A DNA stretch of 64,000 bases from Bacilli bacterium. Lineage in GTDB: Bacteria; Bacillota_I; Bacilli_A; ML615J-28; CAG-698. The translations under genes were made by a program, and so were the position numbers. Within the stretch, counting starts at the first letter, position 1; the number at the start of each line of letters is the position of its first letter. The stretch is taken from positions 21,743 to 85,742 of the forward strand of contig JAGCUR010000007.1 in the NCBI GenBank assembly GCA_017962745.1, read 5' to 3'. Below are positions 1 through 8,887 of the stretch, one piece after another. The notes under the pieces were generated by a model, which saw only the letters and a program-made list of their open reading frames with translations, was not told the origin of the DNA and ran no database searches.

Positions 1-109
1 CAACTATTCTAAAAAGATTGTTAAGGTTAAAGTGTTATCGATTGATAATGTTGTTAAAGCAAGCGATGCATCAAGTATGTATGAAATTATTGAAGTGATT
101 GAAAAATAA
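1..109 (+). CDS. C-terminal end of an unidentified protein (partial)
   Basis: An open frame runs from base 2 to a TAA at 107-109 and gives about 35 residues ending EIIEVIEK. The gene begins outside the window. The tail has no recognisable motif. It ends 24 bases before the GH4 gene, which has its own ribosome binding site, so it may be the preceding gene of the same sugar operon. No function can be assigned. Confidence 0.55.
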   Translation, partial: NYSKKIVKVKVLSIDNVVKASDASSMYEIIEVIEK

Positions 110-133
110 AAGAAAATAAATGGGAGGTTAATT

Positions 134-1447
134 ATGAAAAAAGGATTGAAAATTGCAATCATTGGATCTGGATCTACTTACACTCCAGAATTAATTGAAG
201 GTCTTATTAACAAACGCGAAACTCTTCCTCTAGAAGAATTATATTTTATGGATATCGACGAGAGAAAGAGAACTATCGTTGGTGGACTATGTGTAAGAAT
301 GATTAAGGCTGCTGGCTTAAATTGTAAATGCGTATTAACTGATAACCTTGATGAAGCATTAGATGGTGCTGATTTCGTATTAGCACAAATCAGAGTAGGT
401 AAATTACCTGCTAGAGTTAAGGACGAAAAGATTCCTCTTAAATATGGTTTGTTAGGACAAGAAACAAATGGTATCGGTGGAATGTTCAAAGGTTTAAGAA
501 CTGTTCCAGTAATTGTAGATATCGCACATCGTATGGAAAAATTATGTCCAAATGCATGGTTAATTAATTTCTCAAACCCTGCTGGTATGGTAGCAGAAGC
601 TGTATTAAATAATACAAAGATTAAAATGTTCGGTTTATGTAACGTTCCAATCAATATGGAAGGTAGCGTAAAATCTAAACTTGGTTTAGATGACGCAGAA
701 ATCGAATATATCGGTTTAAACCATTTAAGTTGGATTACATCAATTAAAGCAAATGGTCATGAATACTTAGCAGATGCTTTAAATGCTGGTTTAAATTCAG
801 ACGCCATGAAGAATATCCCAGCAACAGGATTCCCTAAAGATTTAATTCAAGCAGTTGGTGGAATTCCTAATTCTTATTTAGAATATTTCTATTTCAGAAA
901 TGCTAAAGTTGAACATTGTCAACACGCTGAAAAATGTCGTGGTGAAGAATGTATGGAAATTGAAGAAAACTTACTTAAGATTTATTCAGATAGTGAACTT
1001 CATGTTAAACCTGAATTATTAAGTAAACGTGGTGGTTCTAGATATTCTGAAGTTGCTATTAACTTAGTTAACTCAATTCACAATAACATTAACGATATTC
1101 AAGTTGTTAATTTAAAGAATAATGGTGCTGTACCATTCATGGAAGATGATGATGTAGTTGAAACTAGAGCATACATCGGTAAAGATGGTGGTAAGACTAT
1201 TAAAGTACAACATTATAACGATCATATCGCTGCTTACATGAAGATGATGAAATCATATGAAAAGCATGCAGTTAAAGCTGCTTTAACTGGCGATGTTAAT
1301 GAAGCATTCCAAGCATTATTAATCAACCCTCTAACTGGTGATTATGATAAATTTGCTCCTTGCTTCTGGGAATTACTTGAAGCACATAAAGAATTCTTAC
1401 CTAACTTTGCAAAAGCGTTAGAAGAACATAAAGCGAGCGAAAAGTAA
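134..1447 (+). CDS. GH4 family 6-phospho-beta-glucosidase-type hydrolase
   Basis: A 437-residue cytoplasmic glycosidase of family GH4, which uses NAD and a divalent metal to cleave phosphorylated disaccharides. The N-terminus has the dinucleotide-binding start IIGSGSTYTPELIEG (residues 9-23). C169 in GLCNVPINM and H197 in GLNHLSW match the GH4 metal ligands. The length is normal for the family, and the overall look is closest to 6-phospho-beta-glucosidases of the CelF/LicH type; substrate specificity is inferred. A GGGAGG site lies 5 bases before the ATG. The gene overlaps the following kinase gene by one base (TAATG), so the two are translationally coupled. Confidence 0.88.
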   Translation: MKKGLKIAIIGSGSTYTPELIEGLINKRETLPLEELYFMDIDERKRTIVGGLCVRMIKAAGLNCKCVLTDNLDEALDGADFVLAQIRVGKLPARVKDEKIPLKYGLLGQETNGIGGMFKGLRTVPVIVDIAHRMEKLCPNAWLINFSNPAGMVAEAVLNNTKIKMFGLCNVPINMEGSVKSKLGLDDAEIEYIGLNHLSWITSIKANGHEYLADALNAGLNSDAMKNIPATGFPKDLIQAVGGIPNSYLEYFYFRNAKVEHCQHAEKCRGEECMEIEENLLKIYSDSELHVKPELLSKRGGSRYSEVAINLVNSIHNNINDIQVVNLKNNGAVPFMEDDDVVETRAYIGKDGGKTIKVQHYNDHIAAYMKMMKSYEKHAVKAALTGDVNEAFQALLINPLTGDYDKFAPCFWELLEAHKEFLPNFAKALEEHKASEK

Positions 1448-2445
1448 TGAGATATGTATTAGGTGTAGATGGTGGTAATACAAAAACCGATTATTTCTTA
1501 TTTAATGAGAAAGGTGAATTTGTAGACCACTTAAGAGCAGGTACTTGCTCACATGAAGCATTAGACGATGAATTTGATGGTGCATACCGCGTAATGAAGC
1601 ATTGCATTACGGAATTACTATCACGTAACAACTTAAAAGTTAGCGATGTAGCTGCCGCTACATTCGGCTTAGCTGGAGTTGATGTGCCATTCCAAAAAGT
1701 TGCCTTAGAAGGTATTGTAAAGAAAATTGGTTTCACTAATTTCGCAGTAGTAAATGATTCGGCTATTGGTATTAAAGCGGGAACTAGCAAAGGATATGGA
1801 ATTTGTAGCGTAAATGGTACTGGTACATCAAATAGTGGTATTGATCAATATGGTGGATATTTACAAGTTGGTGGTATTGGTGATGTATCTTGCGACTTTG
1901 CTGGCGGTGGATTTTTAGCTGAAGAAGTTATAAGAGCAGTATACTCTGCTGCCTATAGATGTGGAGAAGCTACATCTTTATCACAAATCGTATTCGATAA
2001 ATTAGGTATCGAAGGCAAAGAAGATTTAATGGATGGAATCGCTAACGTATTTAAACGCCGTAGATTCAATTACACAGAATTAACTATTGCTTGCTTTGAA
2101 GAAGCAAACAAAGGCGATAAAGTTGCTTTAGATATTTTATATCGTATGGGCGATAACTGCGCTAAAAGCGGAGCTGGTTTAATCAATAACCTTAAATTTG
2201 GTGATGAAGTCGATGCATGTTTAGTTGGTAGTGTATGGGTAAAAGGAGCATGCCCTCATGCTATCAATACATATAAACAAAAGATTCAAGAATACACTGG
2301 TAAGAAAGTTAATGTAAATGTTCTAACTGTTCCACCAGCAACTGGTGCAATCATTTGGGCATTAGAATTATTAACTGGTAAATACCCATCTCTAAGTGAG
2401 AGAAAACGTATCATTGATATCGTAAGTGAAGAATTAAATAAATAA
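1447..2445 (+). CDS. N-acetylglucosamine kinase-like protein (BadF/BadG/BcrA/BcrD ATPase family)
   Basis: A 332-residue ASKHA-fold sugar kinase. It starts with the phosphate-1 loop GVDGGNTKTDYF (residues 6-17) and has a second glycine-rich phosphate-binding loop, SVNGTGTSNSG, near residue 121. This layout is typical of the BadF/BadG family that includes eukaryotic-type GlcNAc kinases. The expected reaction is ATP-dependent phosphorylation of GlcNAc or a related amino sugar to the 6-phosphate. It is coupled to the GH4 gene upstream (one-base overlap) and to maf downstream (one-base overlap). With nagB far downstream in the window, it would give a route for free GlcNAc entry. The family is clear; the exact sugar is inferred. 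Confidence 0.82.
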   Translation: MRYVLGVDGGNTKTDYFLFNEKGEFVDHLRAGTCSHEALDDEFDGAYRVMKHCITELLSRNNLKVSDVAAATFGLAGVDVPFQKVALEGIVKKIGFTNFAVVNDSAIGIKAGTSKGYGICSVNGTGTSNSGIDQYGGYLQVGGIGDVSCDFAGGGFLAEEVIRAVYSAAYRCGEATSLSQIVFDKLGIEGKEDLMDGIANVFKRRRFNYTELTIACFEEANKGDKVALDILYRMGDNCAKSGAGLINNLKFGDEVDACLVGSVWVKGACPHAINTYKQKIQEYTGKKVNVNVLTVPPATGAIIWALELLTGKYPSLSERKRIIDIVSEELNK

Positions 2446-2996
2446 TGAAAATAGTATTAGGATCTAAATCTCCAAGAAGAAAAGAAATCTTAACTTTAAT
2501 GGGATATGATTTTGAAGTTAGAGTAAGTAGTAGTGACGAAATCATAACTTCATCTGATCCCCAAGAAGTAGTTAAATCCATTGCTTCACAAAAAGCAAGC
2601 GCGATAAATATTAACGATGGTGAATTATTAATATGCGCTGATACAATCGTTGTATTAAATAATATGATTTTAGGTAAACCTAAAGATAAAGATGATGCGA
2701 GAAAGATGATTTCTTTAATTCAAGGGACTAAGCATACCGTCTATACAGCTGTATGCATTAAGACGACTACAAAAATAGTAGAATTCTTAGATGAAGCAAC
2801 AGTTGAGATTTATCCGATGAGCGATAAAGAGATTGAAGACTATATCAATACCCCTGAACCTTATGATAAAGCTGGTGGCTATGCCATCCAAGGAATCTTT
2901 TCTAAATATATTAAAGAATACCAGGGCGACTATTATACAATTATGGGATTACCTAAAAATAAATTAGAAACAATTTTAAAAGAAATGACAAAATAA
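2445..2996 (+). CDS. maf: Maf family nucleoside triphosphate pyrophosphatase
   Basis: A 183-residue Maf protein. It begins IVLGSKSPRRKEIL, the family's conserved S-x-S-P-R-R phosphate-binding motif, and has ADTIV and KPKDKDDARKMI further in, as in canonical Maf proteins. The family hydrolyses non-canonical or specific nucleoside triphosphates to monophosphates (house-cleaning) and is linked to septum control in Bacillus. It is the last gene of the GH4-kinase-maf run and ends in an intrinsic terminator. Its place in a sugar operon is probably incidental. Confidence 0.9.
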   Translation: MKIVLGSKSPRRKEILTLMGYDFEVRVSSSDEIITSSDPQEVVKSIASQKASAININDGELLICADTIVVLNNMILGKPKDKDDARKMISLIQGTKHTVYTAVCIKTTTKIVEFLDEATVEIYPMSDKEIEDYINTPEPYDKAGGYAIQGIFSKYIKEYQGDYYTIMGLPKNKLETILKEMTK

Positions 2997-3021
2997 CAAG
3001 GGCAACCTTGTTATTTTTTTT
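2995..3021 (+). terminator. Intrinsic terminator after maf
   Basis: A perfect 7-bp stem (AACAAGG / CCTTGTT, loop GCAA) is followed by a run of nine T residues. It overlaps the maf stop codon and separates the GH4 operon from the GH35 operon. Confidence 0.85.
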
Positions 3022-3037
3022 CAATACCTTTAAATGA

Positions 3038-3066
3038 TTTACATATTTAGTGCTTAGTGTTAAAAT
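3038..3066 (+). promoter_or_regulatory. Sigma-A promoter of the GH35-symporter operon
   Basis: TTTACA (3038-3043), 17-bp spacer, TAAAAT (3061-3066). The start of transcription is expected near 3073, just ahead of the GGAGGAG ribosome binding site at 3081. Confidence 0.75.
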
Positions 3067-3089
3067 GGAAGAGGTGCTTAGGAGGAGTT

Positions 3090-4832
3090 ATGAAAATTGT
3101 TGATGGGCATTTTGAATTGAATGGAGAGAAGTTCCATATTTATTCAGGTGCAATTCATTACTTTAGAATCATGCCAGAGTATTGGCGTGATCGACTACTT
3201 AAATTAAAAGCCGCTGGTTTTAATACAGTCGAAACTTATATTCCTTGGAATTTAAACGAAAAGAGAAAAGGAGAATTTGATTTCAGCGGTAGACTAGATA
3301 TTGAAAAGTTTTTAAGTATTGCTCAGGAAGTTGGCTTATATGCAATTGTTAGACCAGGTCCATACATTTGTGCTGAATGGGATTTAGGAGGGCTTCCTGC
3401 TTGGTTAATTAAGGAAACGAAAAATATTCGTTGCATGGATGAAGTATATACTCGCCATGTGAAAGATTATTTTACAGAACTATTTAAACATTTAGTTAAT
3501 CATCAATTGTCACATGGTGGCAATATAATTATGATGCAAGTAGAAAATGAATATGGAAACTATGGCGCTGATCATAATTATATGGAATGGTTGCGCGACA
3601 TAATGATTAACCTTGGCTGTGACTGTCTACTTTGTACATCTGATGATAAAAATAAAAGAGCATTATCATCAGGAATGATTGATAATGTCTATGCGACGAT
3701 TAACTTTGGGTCAAAAGCTAAAGATGCATTTGACGATTTAGCATTATTTAATCGCAATGAGCCGAAGATGGTTATGGAATTTTGGTGTGGATGGTTTGAC
3801 CACTGGGGTGAAAAACATCACACTAAAAAAGCTAAATGGGTAGCTAAACAAGTAAGCGACTTAATCGATATGGATGCTAACTTTAATTTCTATGTATTCA
3901 ATGGCGGCACTAACTTTGGCTTTACTAGTGGAGCTAATACATATCTAAAATATACAGCAACCGTAACAAGTTATGATTATGCAGCACCGTTAACTGAATG
4001 GGGCGACTATACTAAGCAATATTATATGGTTAGAGATGTAATGAAAAACAAATTACATCTAGATTTGCCAGAGCTTCCACCGCGTCCTACGCTTCAAAAT
4101 ATTGGAGAAGTTGATTTAGAAGTAGTTGGTAGCTTATTTGGTAACCTAGATAACCTTGCTACAAAGCGCCGTGTCATCTATCCAGAACCAATGGAAATGT
4201 ATGATCAAGCAAGCGGCTTAATTTATTATGAAGTAGAAGTAAATGGTAAATATAGTCCAGTAATCTTTTCGATAAAAGGATTACATGATTATGCTTATAT
4301 TTATCGTGATCATAAATTTGTTAAGAAAGTTAAGAACAATATTAAAAACTTACCAACTAAAATATTAAAAGAACCAACTGTTCTTTTAAAAGAAATAGAT
4401 GGTAAGGTAACGCTTGGAGTATTAGTTGATAATGATGGCCATGTAAACTTTGGTAATCATATTACTGATATGAAAGGTATTACTGGTTTAGAGATAGTAC
4501 CATCTAATCTATATAATATGGATGTATATAATATTCCTCTTGATAATATTGGAAATATTAAAGAAAACGATGATTTAACATTCCCACTATTTTTAAGAGG
4601 TAAGTTTAAAGCATCATCAAAAGATGATTGCTTTGTTCACTTTGATGGTTTTAGTAAAGGCATTATATATGTAAATGGTTTTAATCTAGGTAGATATAAT
4701 AAGATAGGTCCGCAAAAGACACTATATTTACCAGGATGCATTTTAAAAGATGAAAATGAAATTGTAATTTTAGAATTAGAAGGTTATAAAAAACCGATTA
4801 TAACAATAAACGATAAGCCAAAATTAGGTTAG
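3090..4832 (+). CDS. Glycoside hydrolase family 35 beta-galactosidase
   Basis: A 580-residue GH35 enzyme expected to release terminal beta-linked galactose. The N-terminal TIM barrel shows YSGAIHYFRI, RPGPYICAEWDLGGLPAWL and the acid/base loop VENEYGNYG (E154). The likely nucleophile is E230 in VMEFWCGWFDHWG. Beta-sandwich domains follow and the protein ends in the usual C-terminal jelly roll (VNGFNLGRYNKIGPQ). There is no signal peptide, so it acts in the cytoplasm on imported galactosides. The frame is open to 3057, but the ATG at 3090 sits 5 bases after GGAGGAG and gives the canonical N-terminus. It shares an operon with the sugar symporter 8 bases downstream. Confidence 0.92.
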   Translation: MKIVDGHFELNGEKFHIYSGAIHYFRIMPEYWRDRLLKLKAAGFNTVETYIPWNLNEKRKGEFDFSGRLDIEKFLSIAQEVGLYAIVRPGPYICAEWDLGGLPAWLIKETKNIRCMDEVYTRHVKDYFTELFKHLVNHQLSHGGNIIMMQVENEYGNYGADHNYMEWLRDIMINLGCDCLLCTSDDKNKRALSSGMIDNVYATINFGSKAKDAFDDLALFNRNEPKMVMEFWCGWFDHWGEKHHTKKAKWVAKQVSDLIDMDANFNFYVFNGGTNFGFTSGANTYLKYTATVTSYDYAAPLTEWGDYTKQYYMVRDVMKNKLHLDLPELPPRPTLQNIGEVDLEVVGSLFGNLDNLATKRRVIYPEPMEMYDQASGLIYYEVEVNGKYSPVIFSIKGLHDYAYIYRDHKFVKKVKNNIKNLPTKILKEPTVLLKEIDGKVTLGVLVDNDGHVNFGNHITDMKGITGLEIVPSNLYNMDVYNIPLDNIGNIKENDDLTFPLFLRGKFKASSKDDCFVHFDGFSKGIIYVNGFNLGRYNKIGPQKTLYLPGCILKDENEIVILELEGYKKPIITINDKPKLG

Positions 4833-4840
4833 GAGATTAT

Positions 4841-6664
4841 ATGAAAGAAAAGAAAGTTTTAACTGCAGACGAAAGAGAGTTTAGAAAGAACAAGTGGTTC
4901 TTTAGTGCTGGTGGTATTGGAAGAGATATGCTATACACTCTTGTTAGTACATATTTCTTACAATATGTTCAATTTGGTTTAACTTTAACTGTAGCACAGT
5001 TTGCTACATTATCAATTTTAATTGGTATCTTAGGAAGAGTATGGGATGGTATCAATGACCCAATGATGGGAGCAATCATTGATGGGACACATCTAAAGAT
5101 GGGTAAGTTTAGACCATGGATCATGATTGGAGCCATTCTTACTGCCTTACTTACAGTATTACTATTTAACGTAAGGCCAAGTGGATGGACATATATCTTT
5201 GTAATATGTGCGATTTACTTAGTTTGGGAAGCATCATTCACAATGAATGATATTGGATATTGGAGTATGATTCCATCTTTATCACGCACTAAAGAACGTC
5301 GTGATAACATCACTACTTATGTAACATTCTTTGCAGGTCTTGGTACAATCATCATGACAGGCCTTGTAACATTCTTCAGCCCTGGTAATGTATTAAGTGC
5401 TTATGCAATTTATTCAGTTATCGCTTGTGTTGCTATTTTAGTATGTCAAATGATGGTAGTATTTACTGTTAAAGAAGCACCACGTGATGAAGTTGAAGCA
5501 CATGAGGAAAATAGCGTATCGTTTAAGAAGATGGTTAAAACTATTTTCCATAATAAACAGTTGTTATGGATGAGCTTAGCTTTACTATTCTCATCAACTG
5601 CTACAGCTATTTTACTTGGTTTAATTTATAACTTGTATTATCTAGAAGGAAGCTATAACGGCGATATCTTTATCTTCTTAGTAATATATGGTATTGCTAA
5701 TACTGTTATTCAATTAATGTATCCAAGAATCGCTAAGCGATTCTCAAGAAAGCAAATTCAATTTGTTTGCTTCTTTGTCCAAGCAGCAGGATACTTAGGC
5801 CTTGGCTTAATGGGCTGGTTTAATACTGGCATTCCACTAATCATCCCTCTATGTATATTTGCTTTATTAGTATTTGCTGGTAATACATTATTCTATGTAG
5901 CAGAACTTGTTAACTTGAATAACTGTGTAGAATACAACGAATACATTACTGGTCGTAGAGAAGAAGCTGTTGTAACAACAATGAGACCATTAATTGTTAA
6001 GTTTGCAGATGCTGTTAAATATTTAGTAGTAACAATTACTTTAATCGTTTCTGGCTTATATGCAATTACGCAAAACATTAGTACAATTGAAACACAAAAG
6101 AATATATTTGAAAAACGTTATGAAACAATCGAAACTGCTAGAGATTATGTAGCTGAATATAAAGCATTAGTTATTTTAGAAAATAATGGTGCTACAGTTG
6201 ATGATCTAAATTCAGAAATGGAAAGTGGCAATTATGAAACATTAAATAAATGCCAAGTTAATCCAGAATATTTAGATGCTATCGGCTATATGTATTTAGT
6301 AAGAGTAGATGATAAAGGTAAATATGTAGATTCAATTCAATTAAAAGAAGATGGATCGTATTTATTCATCATTGATGGTTATGAATATCAATTATTAATC
6401 ACTGTAAGTGATGCTCAAAATAAAGAAATTCACAACGCAGCTGATGAAATATATGATGTTAAACGTACACTTGGTACAAGAATTGTTATTAGAATAGCTT
6501 GTTGTATCGTACCACTTGCATTAATGTTTGGATCAATGATGGTTCAAAGAAAGAAATTCATCGTAGATGAAAAATATTACGATGAAATGATGGCACAAAT
6601 CGAAGCTAAAAAAGCTCCTCACGAAGAGGATGGCGAAGAAGCTAAAGAAGAAGCTATTGAATAA
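4841..6664 (+). CDS. GPH family sugar:cation symporter with a large insertion before the last membrane helix
   Basis: A 607-residue membrane transporter of the glycoside-pentoside-hexuronide:cation symporter family (MFS fold). The diagnostic motifs are DGINDPMMGAIIDG and GKFRPW in the first third. Members usually have 450-500 residues. Here about 135 mostly hydrophilic residues (about 411-546) sit between the last two membrane helices, a loop expected to face outside. A charged C-terminal tail (EEDGEEAKEEAIE) follows. It is the partner of the upstream GH35 beta-galactosidase and probably imports galactosides such as lactose-like sugars; the substrate is inferred from context. Confidence 0.88.
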   Translation: MKEKKVLTADEREFRKNKWFFSAGGIGRDMLYTLVSTYFLQYVQFGLTLTVAQFATLSILIGILGRVWDGINDPMMGAIIDGTHLKMGKFRPWIMIGAILTALLTVLLFNVRPSGWTYIFVICAIYLVWEASFTMNDIGYWSMIPSLSRTKERRDNITTYVTFFAGLGTIIMTGLVTFFSPGNVLSAYAIYSVIACVAILVCQMMVVFTVKEAPRDEVEAHEENSVSFKKMVKTIFHNKQLLWMSLALLFSSTATAILLGLIYNLYYLEGSYNGDIFIFLVIYGIANTVIQLMYPRIAKRFSRKQIQFVCFFVQAAGYLGLGLMGWFNTGIPLIIPLCIFALLVFAGNTLFYVAELVNLNNCVEYNEYITGRREEAVVTTMRPLIVKFADAVKYLVVTITLIVSGLYAITQNISTIETQKNIFEKRYETIETARDYVAEYKALVILENNGATVDDLNSEMESGNYETLNKCQVNPEYLDAIGYMYLVRVDDKGKYVDSIQLKEDGSYLFIIDGYEYQLLITVSDAQNKEIHNAADEIYDVKRTLGTRIVIRIACCIVPLALMFGSMMVQRKKFIVDEKYYDEMMAQIEAKKAPHEEDGEEAKEEAIE

Positions 6665-6672
6665 GATATAAG

Positions 6673-6704
6673 AAAAGGAAAGTAAAAATTACTTTCCTTT
6701 TTTG
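6673..6704. terminator. Bidirectional terminator between the symporter gene and hslO
   Basis: An 11-bp stem (AAAAGGAAAGT / ACTTTCCTTTT) with a 7-base loop is flanked by A and T runs. It serves the plus-strand symporter gene and the converging hslO gene. Confidence 0.85.
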
Positions 6705-7555
6705 TTTAATATTTCTTTTAATTCATCGACACTAAATTCATACCTTTCTCCACAATAATGACATATTGTTTCAATTGGTTTACCATCTTCAATCATTTCT
6801 TCTAAATCTTTTTTAGATAATGTAAGTAAACCTTCGCTAAAGCGATCTTTATTGCATGGGCATAAAAACTTGATATCAAGTTTACCCACAATCTCGGCAT
6901 CATCAAATAACATATCTAATATATCTTCAAGCGCATGCGTTTGAAGAAGTGTCGACATCTTTTTTAAGATATCGTATTTAGATTCAATATAAGTGATAGC
7001 ATCTTCAGTAGCATTAGGTAATAACTGAATTAAAACACCACCATTAATAATGGCTAAGTTATTAACATCAATTAAAGTGCCTAAACTAATTAAGGTCGGT
7101 GTTTGTTCACTCTCCACATAATACTTACTAAAATCAGTTGCGATATCACCAGTTGCCTCAACTGAAGATGTAAATAAATCTTTTAAGTGTAAGTCTTTAA
7201 TGACATCTAAAAAGCCATTATCACCTAAAGTCATCTTTTCATTTAGACCACCATCATTGTTAACAAAGTTAATATGATTAGCCCCAACATAACCCCTTAC
7301 ATTACCATTTGCATCTGCATCTACGATAATGGAACCTACTGGCCCACCGGCATTATATTTTACAGTAACGGCTTCTTCGCCTTTTAGATTAGCTCCTAAG
7401 AATAAGCCAGTTGTCATAACTTTACCAAGACAGCTAGCACTTGATGGCCAAATATCGTGGCGCTTGATAGCTTCATTTAAAGCATCAGGCGCATTGACTA
7501 AAAATACACGTACTTGTTCTTTAAAAGCTAGCGCTTTAATTAAATAATTTTTCAT
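6689..7555 (-). CDS. hslO: Hsp33 redox-regulated chaperone
   Basis: A 288-residue cytoplasmic holdase chaperone activated by oxidation. The C-terminal redox switch has the four zinc cysteines C232-x-C234 (CPCN) and C265-x-x-C268 (CHYC). The core has the family sequences SSASCLGKVMTTGLFLG and GPVGSIIVDADANG. The frame is open further upstream, but the ATG at 7555 gives the usual Hsp33 start (MKNYLIKALAF) and has GGTGAT just before it. Transcribed alone on the minus strand and stopped by the shared terminator. Confidence 0.94.
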   Translation of the reverse strand: MKNYLIKALAFKEQVRVFLVNAPDALNEAIKRHDIWPSSASCLGKVMTTGLFLGANLKGEEAVTVKYNAGGPVGSIIVDADANGNVRGYVGANHINFVNNDGGLNEKMTLGDNGFLDVIKDLHLKDLFTSSVEATGDIATDFSKYYVESEQTPTLISLGTLIDVNNLAIINGGVLIQLLPNATEDAITYIESKYDILKKMSTLLQTHALEDILDMLFDDAEIVGKLDIKFLCPCNKDRFSEGLLTLSKKDLEEMIEDGKPIETICHYCGERYEFSVDELKEILNKKGK

Positions 7556-7641
7556 AATAATCACCGAAAAGATTATAACATACTGCTTTAAAAAGATAAA
7601 TATCATATCTTTAAGTTGCCTTAAACTAATCTTGATTTATC

Positions 7642-7670
7642 TTAACAAGCGATATTTAATATGTTATAAT
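7642..7670 (+). promoter_or_regulatory. Promoter of the 7.7-9.8 kb membrane-protein operon
   Basis: TTAACA (7642-7647), 17-bp spacer, TATAAT (7665-7670) with a TG extension (TGTTATAAT). Transcription should start near 7677, followed directly by the GGAGG site. Confidence 0.8.
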
Positions 7671-7691
7671 GTCTTTACGCGGAGGTAAAAG

Positions 7692-8312
7692 ATGTCTGAA
7701 ATCAAAAAAACCCCTTTAGAAAAAGTAGATAATACTAAAATATATGATCACGTTATTTCAAAAAGTGAATATAGAAGAAAAGATCACAAAAGATTTTATT
7801 TATTCCATACTTTCTTTAGAAGTTCTACGCCATTACTAGTTTTAATCTTAATGGGCTTTATGATTTTCTATGCGATTAGAACTACGCTTAGAATGCAAGA
7901 GACTGATTCATACAGTACTTTAATTATGGTCTGGACTTTAACTGCAGCTACGGCTATGATGGTTCCATTCTTAATGATTGGTCAAGTTAACAGTGTAATC
8001 AAAAAAGAAACTCAAGAATTAAGAGAAGGTATCGATACAATTGAAGTTAACAAAGTTAAGATTGTTAGAAGTAATCCAGCGATTAAAGGTAAAGTGGTAA
8101 TATCTTGGTATCAAGTAGAAAATATTTGCGAAACTAAGAATTATATCTTTATTTACACTGGTCCTAAACAAGGTATCTTTATTGTTAAGAAAGATATCAG
8201 TGAAGGAAATGTAGTAACATTTAGAGAATTAGCTAAAAAGAATATGCGTAAGAATAAAAAAGGAAAGGTTGATTACCATTATTATTTCGTAAGTAAAAAG
8301 AAACCTTTCTAA
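7692..8312 (+). CDS. YcxB-like membrane protein
   Basis: A 206-residue protein with a basic N-terminus, two membrane helices (about residues 50-70 and 85-107) and a C-terminal soluble domain. That domain contains ISWYQVENICETKNYIFIYT and then GIFIVKKDI, the pattern of the YcxB-like C-terminal domain: a W-x-x-V-x-x-I-x-E-T core, an aromatic strand, then an I-x-x-K-K strand. Molecular function is unknown for the family. First gene of a three-gene run; two more proteins with the same domain lie at 14.1-15.5 kb. Confidence 0.7.
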   Translation: MSEIKKTPLEKVDNTKIYDHVISKSEYRRKDHKRFYLFHTFFRSSTPLLVLILMGFMIFYAIRTTLRMQETDSYSTLIMVWTLTAATAMMVPFLMIGQVNSVIKKETQELREGIDTIEVNKVKIVRSNPAIKGKVVISWYQVENICETKNYIFIYTGPKQGIFIVKKDISEGNVVTFRELAKKNMRKNKKGKVDYHYYFVSKKKPF

Positions 8313-8321
8313 GGAGATGCC

Positions 8322-8876
8322 ATGTATAAAGATTATGAATATTGGTATAAAGAAAATAAAGACTTACTAGAACATCTAGAACATCATAAATCATTACTGT
8401 ATGATGATTACCGCGATATCATTGCGGTTCTAAACTATATTAAAGGTTTAGATGCATCTGAAATCGATAATGATTTAGAAGTTATATTTGATGAAGGATA
8501 TGCATATATTTATGATCGTATCAACTACATCAAAACATGTTTAAAGCAAGACTTTATTGGTGACTTACACGCATTCTTAAAATATGAAGAATTATTTAGA
8601 TACTATTTATTTATTGAAGATTTAATTGATGCTTACTTAAGAGAAGATATGGATACTAAAACAATTAAGGAAGCATTTAGCGATATCCAAAATAAAATAT
8701 TAGATATCATTAATAATAGAAAACCTTTCGGACGTGAAGTATTAGAAGAATTTGATATGATTGTATCATCTTTAATTCCTTCAAATAAAATGCTTCAAAC
8801 TGTTCCTCAAGTATTTAATCAAATAAATGATGAATTATTAATAATGAAAGATCATAAACATTTTGATCAAGAATAA
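8322..8876 (+). CDS. Hypothetical helical protein
   Basis: A 184-residue acidic, probably all-helical soluble protein with many D, E and Y residues and no signal peptide or membrane helix. I do not recognise the family. It has a clear AAGGAG site and lies 10 bases after the YcxB-like gene and 12 bases before the next gene, so the three are co-transcribed. Confidence 0.6.
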   Translation: MYKDYEYWYKENKDLLEHLEHHKSLLYDDYRDIIAVLNYIKGLDASEIDNDLEVIFDEGYAYIYDRINYIKTCLKQDFIGDLHAFLKYEELFRYYLFIEDLIDAYLREDMDTKTIKEAFSDIQNKILDIINNRKPFGREVLEEFDMIVSSLIPSNKMLQTVPQVFNQINDELLIMKDHKHFDQE

Positions 8877-8887
8877 GGAGGTGTCAT

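Noticed and set aside
178..654. A 158-codon minus-strand frame opposite the GH4 gene
   Set aside because: It lies wholly inside a clear GH4 coding sequence, has no promoter or start signals, and its composition is that of an antisense shadow.
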